Below are positions 24,401 to 35,321 of a stretch of DNA of 64,000 nucleotides, piece by piece. The notes under the pieces are model-generated. The model searched no databases, had not been told where the DNA came from, and saw only the letters and a list, made by a program, of their open reading frames with translations. Every line of letters begins with the position of its first letter. The stretch's first letter is position 1. Source of the stretch: Metellina segmentata. Lineage: Eukaryota > Arthropoda > Arachnida > Araneae > Tetragnathidae. The DNA lies in assembly GCA_947359465.1 (NCBI GenBank), contig OX375872.1:8626137-8690136 (forward strand), given 5' to 3'. The position numbers were made by a program, and so were the translations under genes.

Positions 24401-24828
24401 TAACCACTGCTCACTAACGCTCGCCTACCCCCGCTGATTGCTACGTATTCACATCTGACAAAACACGCTAGAAACAAATTTTTGGCATGGTTCCAAGGAC
24501 TAGCTTCACACAACCCTTCCTTCTTCTTTCCGAGGTCACCCAAAAAAGGAAGGAAATATTGATAAAATCAGTCTTCCTAAACGATTAGAAACTTGACTGC
24601 TACTCAGCCTTGGTTAATCACGTGATATCCCGAAACTCTTTTCGTGCCGGAGCCTGTATTTCCAGTGAGACTCGACCGAGGTACGGGTGATCCGTAAGAC
24701 GGAAGGTGAAAAAAACTGGTTCCAAAGATTGACGTCAGTTGGCAGGGGGAAATATCAAAATCTTAGGCGTAACGAGGGTTTTTAAAGGAGGGGGGGGGGG
24801 GTCCTCCAAAAAATTAATCCAAACTCCG
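24401..24828. other. Unassigned stretch before the gypsy fragment
   Basis: Contains a G run (about 24788-24800) mirrored by gtcctcc. No coding similarity is seen. The gypsy pol sequence begins abruptly at about 24829, so the element is truncated here. Confidence 0.4.
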
Positions 24829-26264
24829 TAATTGAGGCACTTAAACACTTCAGGAACTACCTATTAGGCTCGAGATTTAAAATATTCACCGACTGCTTAG
24901 CATTTTAGAAAACTATGGAAAAAAAGGATTTAACCCTTAAAATTGCTAGATGGTCTCTTTTCTTAGAAGAATTTGATTATGAAATAGTCCACAAACCTGG
25001 TAAACAAATGGCCCCCGTGGATGCACTCAGTAGATACCCTGTAATGCAAGTGATGTAAGTCACTGCAAATGACAGAATAACTCATAAAATAATTGCTTGC
25101 CAATCCAATGACGACCACATTACCGCAATTAAGAAACTGATAGAAGATGGAAGTAATTCAGATTATTTTACAAAAAACGGTGTCGTGTATAAATACGATA
25201 ATGATCGTGAACTTTTTGTTGTCCCCAGAACTATGCAAGACGAAATAATACGACATGCACACGAGAAAGGACATTTCGCTGTAAATAAAACTGAAGAGGT
25301 AGTTAAGCGTGAATTTTTTATTCCTAAATTTAGGAAACATGTTGAAGATTTAATAAGTAATTGTGTACAGTAATAAGAAGCTAGGAAAGGCTGAAGGATT
25401 TCTAAATACAATTCCTAAAGAGGACGTTCCATTATCCACTTATCACATTGATTTCATAGGTCCGTTACCTTCAACATCTAAAAACTATCAGCATATATTC
25501 ACGGTAGTAGACGCATTCACAAAATTCACTTGGTTATATCCTACCAAATCTACGACATCAGGTGACGCAATAAATAAACTTAAACAACAACAAAATAGTT
25601 TTGGAAATCCTGCTAGGATAATTTCGGATAAAGGATCCGCTTTTACATCTAAAGAATTTACAGATTTTTGTTGCGAAAACGGGATTGAACACCTAAAGAT
25701 CACAACAGGAATCCCAAGAGGCAATGGACAAGTAGAAAGAATGCACAAAACCCTGATCCCAGTGTTAACCAAACTTTCAATTGAAGAACCGATCAAATGG
25801 TTCAAACAAGTTGACGCCGTACAAAGAATACTCAATAGCACAACCTCCAGAAGCACAAGATGGACACCCTTCGAACTTTTGACAGGCGTGAAATTGCGGA
25901 ATAAAGAAGACCTCAAGATTGTCCAGCTTTTAGAAGAAGAATATACTTAAGTTTTTCTAGAGAAGAGGAAGAAATTAAGAGATGATGCCAAAGAGAGAAT
26001 ATCCTAAAAATTCAGGAAGAGAATAAAAGAACGTATGATAAGAAGAGGAAGAAAGCTCATCAATATAAAGAAGGCGATCTTATTGCTATTCAGAGGACTC
26101 AATTTGGTGTCGGAATGAAATTACGACCTAAATTCTTAGGACCATATCGAGTGAAGAAAGTGAAACCCCATGATCGCTATGACGTTGAGAAAGTTGGAAA
26201 CCATGAAGGACCGAACTTGACGTCGACAGCAGCTGACCATATGAAGTCGTGGTTCAATGACTAA
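24829..26264 (+). pseudogene. Gypsy pol fragment: RNase H end, zinc finger, integrase
   Basis: It starts within RNase H (ALKHFRNYLLGSRFKIFTDC). The end of RNase H follows (EEFDYEIVHKPGKQ, VDALSRYPV). Then comes an H2C2 integrase finger (H-x3-H in HEKGH; the second cysteine is replaced by a stop at 25371). The integrase core carries D in YHIDFIG, D in IISDKGSAF and E in GNGQVERMH. The C-terminal GPY module (KFLGPYRVKK) lies beyond another stop (25948) and a frameshift near 25993. Stops near 24905 and 25056 also break it. In an intact element this enzyme set removes the RNA template and inserts the cDNA; this copy is dead. Confidence 0.9.
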
Positions 26265-26539
26265 TACTGAATCAATGTATTCCCAGATACTGTTTTGTGT
26301 TTTGTTTTTTTAGGTTTACCGTGTTCCTTTCGAGGACGAAAGATTATCAGGATGGCCGGTTGTAGGATCCGCGCCAGAAGCGCCCTCTCAGAGCGCCAAA
26401 GGTTAAAGACCCCTCAGAACGCTAAGGGAACAGACACCTTTTCCCCTGGACGCCATTGAGAGCTGACGCATTTTTTCCGAGCAGAGACGACTGCTGCAGA
26501 TAATGACTGAACTCTTAAAATACCTCAACTGAATCTTAC

Positions 26540-26540
<1 letters not shown>
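24829..26540 (+). mobile_element. Ty3/gypsy retrotransposon copy 1, 5'-truncated
   Basis: The internal region runs from the RNase H end through integrase, followed by a 3' LTR of about 180 bp (26361-26540). That LTR opens TGTAGGATCC and closes AATCTTACA. The 5' LTR, gag, protease and reverse transcriptase are absent. The copy lies directly beside copy 2, separated only by a (TA)n tract. Its LTR shares the segment CCCCTGGACGCCATTGAGAG and the 3' end with copy 2, but its U3 is much shorter and different, so the two copies come from related subfamilies. Confidence 0.88.

Positions 26541-26608
<68 letters not shown>
26541..26608. repeat. (TA)n microsatellite between two gypsy copies
   Basis: About 33 TA dinucleotides fill the gap between the 3' end of copy 1 (AATCTTACA at 26532-26540) and the 5' LTR of copy 2. 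Confidence 0.95.
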
Positions 26609-26614
<6 letters not shown>

Positions 26615-26976
26615 AATACTAAACAACGGTAGTTGTCTACTAGTCTGGAAAGAACTCATTATAAGAGCAACGAGACTGGTAGGAGTCAGTTGCATTGTAG
26701 TAGGAATGCAAGGCAAGACTGTCACGAGCCATTCACATTCTGGTATTCAGTTACGAGAAAATTAATAGAACAGACACTTTTTCCCCTGGACGCCATTGAG
26801 AGCTGACGTATTTTTTCCGAGCAGAGACGACTGCTGCCGATAATGACGGAACTTTTTTGAAATATAACTCAACTGTACATAATAATTGTATATATTTATT
26901 CATTAAATGTCAATGTGCTGTAAGATTCGAAGTCTTTAATATAGACCTTACCAAACAGAACAACACGAATCTTACA
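26609..26976 (+). repeat. 5' LTR of gypsy copy 2
   Basis: 368 bp ending AATCTTACA. It matches 29932-30299. The first two bases read TA where the 3' LTR has TG, at the border with the (TA)n tract. No TATA box or poly(A) signal assignment was attempted. Confidence 0.92.
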
Positions 26977-26981
26977 AAAAA

Positions 26982-26999
26982 TGGGGGCTCGGCCGCGAT
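26982..26999 (+). promoter_or_regulatory. Primer-binding site, tRNA-Pro-like
   Basis: Five bases after the 5' LTR, TGGGGGCTCGGCCGCGAT matches the classical tRNA-Pro primer-binding site at 16 of 18 positions (from knowledge of that site). It starts TGG, as expected for priming by a tRNA 3' CCA end. Confidence 0.75.
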
Positions 27000-27321
27000 G
27001 TGAAAAACCGTTGACGACCGCGACGATTCTCCTCCTTCGTACGAGGGCTTGAACGACGGATTAGCAGACCCCGAAAGCAGTGACGATTGAACCGGCCGGC
27101 GGAATGTTTTGACTCCCTATGCAAACCTGGACTTGTGTTTTAATCATCTGCAAGAACAGTTTCATGACTTCTCCTGACGTGGTGCTGATGATAGACTGAA
27201 ACGACAAAAAAGAAAACGCGTAGACGAAAAAACGCGTAGACGAAAAAGACGAGTTGACGGAAAAGACGGATAGAAGGAACTTTCGAAACTGTGAGTACAG
27301 AATTTTGTTTTAATTGATGAC

Positions 27322-28882
27322 ATGGCATATTTAACTAAGGCCCGAAAAGCAGATTTGCTAACATTGATTGACGAATTAGGCCTAATAGTGCCAGCGAATC
27401 CCAAAGTAGCGCAGTGCTCGAAACTTATAATAGATTCTGAAAATTATGACGAGGAGATAACAAAAAATCTGTTGAGTGTTATTAGAACTGAACGCGAAGA
27501 GAAAATTGAAGCCGAAAAAACGCGCAGAGAAAATTGAAGCCGAAAAACAAGCCCGCGCAGAGAAAATTGAAGCCGAAAAACGCGCAGAGAAAATTGAAGC
27601 CGAAAAACGCGAATTCGAATTAAGGAAACTCGAAATCGAAACTGCTAACAGACAAGGCAACAGTTATGGTAAAACTACCAGCCTATACAATAACGATTTA
27701 TTGAAATTGATTAACCGTTACGAGACGAATAAGGATATTAGCTGTTATTTAACTTTATTTGAAAGACAGATTAGTCGTATCGAAATACCAAAAACGGAAT
27801 GGGTTACACATTTGTTGGGGTTACTCCCATTGGATTTGGCTAATCTTATCACGCGTGAGCCTGACGAAAAGGCTAATGACTATGAAAATGTCAAGAGATT
27901 ATTGTTGAAACGTTTTAAATTAAATCCGGAACAATTTAGGCAAAATTTCCTTTCGCATAGAAAAGAAGCGTCTTCTACTTGGAATGACTTTGCTCATGAT
28001 CTGAAAAATTTCTTTGAAGAATGGACGAGTGGGTTGGAAGTATCAAATTACCAAGACCTTAAAGAACTCATGATTACCGATCAACTAAAACGAAAAATAC
28101 CCAATGACGTTCGAGACCATTTTATAGACGAGCTACCGAAAATAACGAAAATAGACCAACTCGTCAATAAATTAGACGAATATGAAGCGGCTCGATGTCA
28201 TTTAAAAACCAATAGAGATTCGAAAACATCAGACGATAAATATAAGAAGCGTTTCAATAGGGATTTTGACAAATTAAAGCCTCGATCTTTCGTGCGCCCT
28301 GAACAAACTAACACCAATCATATAAAATGTTACAACTGCAATGAATATGGACATAAGTCGATAAATTGTGAAAAGAAAACTGAGGGTGTGAGATGCTTTA
28401 AATGTAAAAATTATGGGCACAAGGCCGACGTGTGTCCCAAAAGAGATGTAAATAGAACTTTAATTAATAGCCCTTTTAATTCTCGTACTAAGCTTAGAAA
28501 ATATGTTGAAATGTGCGGGAAAAGATCTAATGCGCTAATCGACACAGGAAGTGATGTGTCAATGATAAAATATGAATTTTATGTTGAAATTGGATCCCCA
28601 AAATTGAGTTTTGATAATGTGACTTTAATGGGTATAGGAGGAGAACACATTTTTCCTCTAGGTTTCTTTTCTACTGAAATTATTATTGATGACTGCATTA
28701 TTGTTACTGATGTTTATGTTTTAAAAAATTTACCTGATCATATTGTTCTTGGGTTCGATTGCATAAATAAGTTAAATCTTACTTTATCAGAGAGCGGAAT
28801 TCATGTTTTGAGCAAACGCGATAATTTTCGAGTGAATTACGCAAGAATTGTTAATTTAGCCGAACACTTCAGATTCAACTAA
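27322..28882 (+). pseudogene. Gypsy gag-protease ORF with one frameshift
   Basis: The ATG at 27322 opens a 71-codon frame that ends soon after a 27-bp repeat region. The reading continues in another frame to 28882. The shift is explained by one extra A in the run 27515-27520 (six A against five in sister units). The protein has a charged coiled-coil repeat of the type EKIEAEK. Next is a SCAN-like capsid segment (LTLFERQISRIEIPKTEWVT, then LLGLLPLDLANLITREP). Two CCHC knuckles follow (CYNCNEYGHKSINC and CFKCKNYGHKADVC). Last is an aspartic protease with LIDTGSDVSMI, a GIGGEH flap and HIVLGFD. It would form the particle core and cut the polyprotein. Confidence 0.88.
27513..27610 (+). repeat. 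Coding minisatellite, 27-bp units
   Basis: Units of CGCGCAGAGAAAATTGAAGC plus cgaaaaa encode RAEKIEAEK. Three to four copies are present, one with an extra CAAGCC. The first unit carries an additional A, which creates the gag frameshift. Confidence 0.9.
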
Positions 28883-28937
28883 AATTCAAACCGAAACTCA
28901 TCTCGAAGTAACTAATCGTCTGGAACCAAACACTAAA

Positions 28938-29837
28938 TTGGAGACAAAACGAACCATAGCAGAGGATAACAAATTTCTAAATCCAATTCCTAAAGAGGAC
29001 GTTCCATTATACACTTATCACATTGATTTCATAGGTCCGTTACCTTCAACATCTAAGAACTATCAGTATATCTTCACGGTAGTAGACGCATTCACAAAAT
29101 TCACTTGGTTATATCCTACCAAATCTACGACATTAGGTGACGCAATAAATAAACTCAAACAACAACAAAATAGTTTTGGAAATCCTGCGAGGATAATCTC
29201 GGATAGAGGATCCGCTTTTACATCTAAAGAATTTACAGATTTTTGTTGCGAAAACGGGATTGAACACCTAAAAATCACAACAGGAATCCCAAGAGGCAAT
29301 GGACAAGTAGAAAGAATGCACAAAACCCTGATTCCAGTGTTATCCAAACTTTCAATTGAAGAACCGATCAAATGGTTCAAACACGTTGACGCCGTACAAA
29401 GAATACTCAATAGTACAACCTCCAGAAGCACAAGATGGACACCCTTCGAACTTTTGACAGGTGTGAAAATGCGAAACAAAGAAGATCTCAAGATAGTCCA
29501 GCTTTTAGAAGAAGAATATACTGAAGTTTTTCTAGAGAAGAGGAAGAAATTAAGAGACGATGCCAAAGAGAATATCCTAAAAATTCAGGAAGAGAATAAA
29601 AGAACGTATGATAAGAAGAGGAAGAAACCTCATCAATACAAAGAGGGCGATCTTATTGCTATTCAGCGGACTCAATTTGGTGTCGGAATGAAATTACGAC
29701 CGAAATTCTTAGGACCATATCGAGTGAAGAAAGTGAAACCCCATGATCGCTATGACGTTGAGAAAGTTGGAAACCATGAAGGACCGAACTTGACGTCGAC
29801 AGCAGCTGACCATATGAAGTCGTGGTTCAATAACTAA
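28938..29837 (+). CDS. Gypsy integrase (copy 2)
   Basis: The 299-codon frame starts after the deletion joint; the ATG is not a natural start, since integrase is normally cut from a polyprotein. The rve core carries the full catalytic triad: D30 in YHIDFIGPL, D89 in IISDRGSAF and E125 in GNGQVERMH. The C-terminal chromatin/DNA-binding region has KFLGPYRVKKV (GPY/F module) and ends SWFNN. The N-terminal H2C2 finger is lost with the deletion. It is nearly identical to the copy 1 segment at 25400-26264 but without that copy's stops. In an intact element it would insert the cDNA into chromosomes. Confidence 0.9.
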   Translation: METKRTIAEDNKFLNPIPKEDVPLYTYHIDFIGPLPSTSKNYQYIFTVVDAFTKFTWLYPTKSTTLGDAINKLKQQQNSFGNPARIISDRGSAFTSKEFTDFCCENGIEHLKITTGIPRGNGQVERMHKTLIPVLSKLSIEEPIKWFKHVDAVQRILNSTTSRSTRWTPFELLTGVKMRNKEDLKIVQLLEEEYTEVFLEKRKKLRDDAKENILKIQEENKRTYDKKRKKPHQYKEGDLIAIQRTQFGVGMKLRPKFLGPYRVKKVKPHDRYDVEKVGNHEGPNLTSTAADHMKSWFNN

Positions 29838-29931
29838 TACTGAATCAATGTATTCCCAGATACTGTTTTGTGTTTTTTTTTTAGGTTTGTCGTGTTCCTT
29901 TCGAGGACGAAAGATCATCAGGATGGCCGAT

Positions 29932-30299
29932 TGTAGGAATACTAAACAACGGTAGTTGTCTACTAGTCTGGAAAGAACTCATTATAAGAGCAACGAGACT
30001 GGTAGGAGTCAGTTGCATTGTAGTAGGAATGCAAGGCAAGACTGTCACGAGCCATTCACATTCTGGTATTCAGTTACGAGAAAATTAATAGAACAGACAC
30101 TTTTTCCCCTGGACGCCATTGAGAGCTGACGTATTTTTTCCGAGCAGAGACGACTGCTGCCGATAATGACGGAACTTTTTTGAAATATAACTCAACTGTA
30201 CATAATAATTGTATATATTTATTCATTAAATGTCAATGTGCTGTAAGATTCGAAGTCTTTAATATAGACCTTACCAAACAGAACAACACGAATCTTACA
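29932..30299 (+). repeat. 3' LTR of gypsy copy 2
   Basis: Opens TGTAGGAATACT and closes AATCTTACA, 368 bp, the same length as the 5' LTR. A weak purine-rich stretch, GAGGACGAAAGA (29903-29914), lies upstream and could serve as the plus-strand primer. Confidence 0.92.
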
Positions 30300-30419
30300 A
30301 ATATATATTCTTTGCTTTTCATTTCCTCAGCATTTCTTGTTCTTCCACCTGCCCTTTTCATTTCCGACCCTATGTTGCTATACAAAAATTGCTTCTTTAT
30401 ATGTATTTTACTTACCCTT

Positions 30420-30718
30420 AAAGTTTGGCCCTTGAATTCAGGGACACCCTGTATATATAATGAGTTTTTTACAAATTAATCCCTTGTTAATAACTACACA
30501 AACTATTCATAAATTAATTTAATTTTAATTAATGTTTTACTTGTGTAATAAACATAGCCGTCAGGGGGGTTGGGGGTTCAACCCCTCCCCCATTCAGTTG
30601 AGAAAAAGTTTGCTAATATATATATATATAATGAGTTTTTCACAATTTAATCCCTTGTTAATAGCTACTCAAATCTTAATTTTAATTAATGTTTTACTAG
30701 TGTAATAAACATAGCCGT
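30420..30718 (+). repeat. Satellite-like array, left part
   Basis: Two units carry ATGAGTTTTT, CACAATTTAATCCCTTGTTA, TTGTGTAATAAACATAGCCG, a G-rich block and CCCCCATTCAGTTGAGAAAA. The array resumes at 36257 after the Tc1 element. The same family lies inverted at 22925-23690. Confidence 0.85.
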
Positions 30719-30958
30719 TATAACAAAAACATCGACGCACCAAGAAGGAATCATCCGATTGCTTTGAAATTTCGTATGCAAAGATGTTTTGACCAAATAT
30801 GCAAATGATTAAAATTTGGTGTCCAATGAATGAACAGTGCGATCTCCAGCGCATAGGAACTGCGCATCCAGCAGATGTATATAAGGAGTTGTTCTTGGAA
30901 CTGTTGTTAAAAATTTTTGCTACATTGCGATTTAGGATACCTTTCAACGACTGAAAAA

Positions 30959-31365
30959 ATGCCTCGCCGCAGGATTCGAGCTCATTACGAGCAACTTTCA
31001 GAGTTTGAAAGAGGTCGTATCATTGGATTGAAAGAGGCAGGTAGGGCAAATCGGAGAATCGATCGTCATGTGAGTCGAAGCGATGCGGCGATTAGAAAAT
31101 GCTGGCAAGAGTGGGTGGACAATGGCAGATTTCAGTGTCATGATGGTAGCGGTCGACGTAGGGCCACAACAGATCGCGAGGACAGAGTGATTGTCAGATC
31201 AGCTGTCACAGCGCCATAAACCATCTGTCGTGCGACCCACACACGAGCGTCCACCATGACCATTCACAGACGGCTGAGAGAGCGAAATCTACGCTCGTAC
31301 CGACCGTTACGCCAACTGCCACTCACGCCTGCACACTGTCGAGACAGATTACAGTGATGCTTAGC
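30959..31365 (+). pseudogene. Tc1 transposase, N-terminal half
   Basis: The ATG at 30959 starts MPRRRIRAHYEQLSEFERGR followed by IIGLKEAG, the paired-type helix-turn-helix region that binds the inverted ends. In-frame stops occur at 31217-31219 (after SAVTAP) and near 31354, where a tryptophan codon reads TGA. Between them TMTIHRRLRERNLRSYRPLR is still clear. The coding sequence is interrupted at LQ*CLA by the P element and resumes at 35515. Confidence 0.9.
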
Positions 31366-31919
31366 CAACACCACCTAGACGGACAAGGGCGCGGCGCTCA
31401 TTTGAGACGTCAGAGCAAGTAGGGAAACGGTGAAGCTGGATTCTCCCAATGACACCGCAAAACATTAACAAGTGCAACCCAAAATAAGCTTACTCGGTTA
31501 TCTACCGCAGTTTGATATGAGAAAACAAATGCCTAAATGTGCTTTTAATCTTTTTTTTTTTTTGTGTTTTCTTTTCAAGGAAAACTTAGGCTTGAAAAGG
31601 AAAGTTAGTTAATTTTAAATAAGAAATACTTTCAGCAGCTGCCTTGAAGAATACAAATGCAATAGAATTTTATAAATATTTGTTGTTAAAATTGAATGCC
31701 AGGAAATCAAATCTTAAACACAATAGAACACAAATAAAAGTAAGAACACATTTTATTTTTGCACACATACAAATAGCAAACATTTATATTATCTTAGTTA
31801 TGTAAAGGTAAACAAGATAAAATTCTGATTATATTCAAATTCATATAAATCAACCTTAAAATAATATTACTTAGTTTTAGTATTTATTCTGGTGCTTTAT
31901 ATGATTTTTAAGGGATATT

Positions 31920-34900
31920 TTACTCTTTGGCTTTTTTGTTTTTATGTGTTTGGGGTAAAGATATTTTTTCTGTTATAGGCTGCAGAGTTGCATTTGTTGG
32001 GGAGTTTTTAACTGTTTCTAGTTTACGCTGTTTAGCAAGTGAAACAGGTTTTGGTGTATCATTTTTTAAAGTGCAATAATTGTTTAGTAAAGCATTTGTT
32101 GCAGGTCTTAAAATTAGTTTCAGTACATGGTCTGTTGAATGCCCATTAGAACAACTCTCATCGTTAAGAAAAAATTCATGCTTATTAATCAAATCAAAAC
32201 TAATAGTGATTGCAAGTTCCCTTTGATTATTCTGTCTCAAAAACAAATGTTCATTCTTTTGGTTAACTAGCTTTTGTACAACTATGTAATTATATGTAAC
32301 AGCAGTAACAACATCTGGAGATGGACGTAGCAAACCACCTCTGTCTAAATTCCGAATAAGAATGTAGTCCGAAATTAAATTTAAAGTTTTATCTAGAACT
32401 AAAGATTTTGAGCAAGCATCACAGTTGAGTTTAGAAATTGCTGAACGAGCACAATAACCTGATAAATAGGTTAAAACTGGCAGCAGAGGTTTTTAATCAA
32501 AATCCGTTTCAGAAATATCTAATACAAATTGGGAATATCCAACATTTCCCTTAATTTCTGAGCAGTTGTTTTCAGGGTCAGTGTTTTTAATTTCTACTTT
32601 ACCATACATGTTGGAATTTAAAACAAGTGGAAGAAAATTTGGCATCCTTAATTTGGCCTCAGATTCATAAATTTGTGAAACTGATATTAGATATTGTGAA
32701 CCCGCAAGTGTTCTATATTTTCCAAAGCGATCTTCAAGGGAGTCGGTTTGAATTTTACCAGGTAAAAAATATGTAAAATTCAACTCCTTAATGCAATACT
32801 TAGACATCTCAAGAAGAGCATATGTTGTATGTGAGATGGCTAAATGTGTTTCTTTTGTTATTTTACCTGTGGAGCATTTTTTGTCTTTCCATGCATCTAA
32901 CCAGGAAAGAAAATCATTCAGATATTCTACTTTTACATCATTTGCGGACAGAGTTATTGGTTCTTGAAAGGGATCCTGTAGACGCTGTCCTTTGAGTGGA
33001 GTCTTAACATTTACAATTTTCCACCATTTGCAAATCAAAGTAATAAAATCGGCTGTTGGGTTTGTAACTTATTAAGTTATGTTCCTGTCCTAGTTGCAAA
33101 AGAGCTTGAACAACAAAGTCATTAAATATTTTAAGGACTAGCTTCACATTTTGCCTCTCTAGATTACAAGGAGTCAATGATTTAAGTGTTAACCCATAAG
33201 AAAATTTTACTAAACTATTGTTTTCAACATCGTGTAAAGCTTTTAGTGTACCAAAGTTAGCTTCAAGAAGCGGAAATTTTTCATAATCATTAAAATCTGG
33301 ATAATAAAAACACTGACTTATATTTTTTTGGTTAATCCAATTGTTGCGGATGCATTTTAGGATAATGCACAGAATCAAATATATAAAATAAAGGACTAGT
33401 AGCATCAGAAGGGTGGGGATACACAATGCTTACTTTTGGAGGAGTGTGGAATAAAGACATAGATTTACTATTGAGAGCATTGTTGTCAGATATAACACCT
33501 ATGACTTTAAATCCTATATCATGGAGCTTAACAAGAATTTTTTTTATAATTCCATTTAGAATGTTTGCATTTATGGTTTTTACAGGTACAATATGTACAA
33601 CAGATTTAAATGAAGAAAGAAGGCTCTGTATCATAAAAACCTGAGCAGACGTTGCAGCATTTTCAGAATTAAATGCCATTCCTAATATATTTCCACCTTT
33701 GTAGTCAAGATAAGGTTTAATATGTATTTCGTCAATTAGCAAAACAACTATTTTGTCACAAGACTCTAATGAGTTAATTTGTCTTGATATGAACATCAAA
33801 AAATTCTCATCAGATTGTTCTAGTTGGGGGTTAGTATTCAGTGATGCACAAATCTTCTTCAAAGTCCTTGGGTGTGGAATCATAACATAACCAGAATTTC
33901 TTAAAAAGTTATAGGCATGAGGAGATATTGAATGTAAAATACAATAAAATATAAGCATTTCAGGAGAGTATCTTAATAAAAATTTACTGCATAGAATGGA
34001 ATTAATTTGTTTAATTAGGAATTGGATAGAAATTTTTTTATCATCATTTACATTTACCATTAAAGTATTCAATAGTTTCACAATAGATGTAACAATTGAT
34101 GGTAACATTTCTGTTGCATTTAAATCAACTTTATCAGATAAAATATTTAAAATTTCTAATATTACATTTATATCATTTACAGTTTGAGGGAAATTGAACT
34201 TACACAAATTATTTAATGCTATGTCTCCCAAAAAAACAGAAATTTTTAAACTTTCATTTATGATGACAGAAGATTTGATAATGAGTACATCTGTTGTTTC
34301 CATAAGAAGAAACAGTATTTTATCAGTTCTACAGACAATGCTCCAACTGGCAGGAACATTTACTACGTTTGAACATCCATTTAACTGTTCTAAAGAATGA
34401 AACTTTGTTTTCTTGTCATGGCTGTTCTTTGGATGATATGCTTTCAGCAATGCAAATCTGTAAATTGTCGTTTTCCACCCTCAGTCTTCTTTCATCGGGA
34501 CTTTCTCTGGTGTTGGTAGAAGTAGACGAGAGATAAATGGGACAGTTTGGCAGAATGGATGGAAAAGCATCAACTTTAAGCCTAGATCGCCTCAAAGAAA
34601 CAGAAATGTGCTTTCCAGTCTTAGGATCATAGGCTGTAGTGCATCTTTCAATTGCCTCCTTAGGGAAATGTAGCTCACATACCTATATGAAGAAATATTT
34701 TATTTAAAACATATTGAAGAGAATGCAAACAGCTTATTGCATTTTTGAAGAAATGTTAGTAATTCAACTGTATTTATATATATATATATCTATTTAAAAG
34801 TTTTTAGCATACTTTTTAGAGAAAAATTAATTTCTGATCACACATTCTTAAAAAAACGTTAAAATTACAAATAAATGTTGTTTGTTTTAATTATGCAGCC

Positions 34901-35321
34901 GAGAACATATTTTGAAAACAAAGTAAAGCCAATTACTTAACTGCACATCAAGCTTTTTTTTCTCAATAAAATAGGAAATATTCAAAAAGAACGCTTATTA
35001 CAAATGTAAAACAAAAAACAGTGTAAATCTTAAGAAAATGGCTCTAGCAAATGTTCTTAGCAAAACAAAAACGTTCTAATTTTTGTTCTAAATATTCGGC
35101 CATCAAGTGGCGATGGTACTGTGTTTTTAAGTCTAAATAATATTTTGAACAAATGAATTACATACCTTAGAATATTTTGTAGGCACGAAATCCTTTCTGC
35201 AAATTGCGCGAATCCACTTCTTTCTCAATACTTCTTCATTCGGGAAAGAGAACACTTGGACTTTGGGGCTATTTGGATAGTTGCCCCTGCATCCTGGCAC
35301 GCAACATGTGAACACCATCAC
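31920..35321 (-). pseudogene. P-type transposase (THAP9-like), broken
   Basis: Exon 1 (35321-35166) encodes a C2CH THAP finger beginning TCCVPGCRGN and ending PTKYSK at a consensus donor, AAG|GTATGT. Exon 2 begins at 34682 after ...CATATAG and continues the domain with VCELHFPKEA. A frameshift near 34420 leads into the main body (34450-33332). There PHPRTLKKI looks like the helix-turn-helix, with D240 in LLIDEIHIKPYLDYKGGN and D322 in GVISDNNALN as catalytic-type aspartates. A shift at about 33370 splits the FDSVH...KCIRNNW block. Further parts are 33426-33004, 33038-32493 (PGKIQTDSLEDRFGKYRTLA) and, after a stop near 32491, YLSGYCARSAISKLNCDACS down to 31920. An intact enzyme would cut and rejoin element ends in the nucleus. 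Confidence 0.9.
34683..35165 (-). other. Intron in the P-element transposase
   Basis: 483 bp between donor AAG|GTATGT and acceptor ATATAG|GTATGTG. Removing it joins SK to VCELHF without a frame change and rebuilds the conserved THAP core (K-VC-x-HF). Interestingly the exon after the acceptor also begins GTATGT. Confidence 0.85.

Larger units (their letters stand above)
26609..30299 (+). mobile_element. Ty3/gypsy retrotransposon copy 2, internally deleted
   Basis: Two LTRs of identical length (368 bp; 26609-26976 and 29932-30299) look the same by eye except at the first bases, TATAGG against TGTAGG. The interior runs gag-like, two CCHC knuckles, protease, then directly integrase. Reverse transcriptase and RNase H are missing, with the joint between 28883 and 28980. 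Near-identical LTRs imply recent insertion. A defective copy must have been mobilised by, or recombined with, a complete relative. A clear target duplication could not be read because the left flank is TA repeat. Confidence 0.93.

Noticed and set aside
25488..25916. Minus-strand 142-aa ORF (and the matching 29063-29566)
   Set aside because: It is the antisense shadow of the integrase frame; both copies carry it for that reason only.
26541..26608. Replication origin or AT-rich regulatory island
   Set aside because: A simple (TA)n microsatellite bounded by two retrotransposon LTRs explains it.
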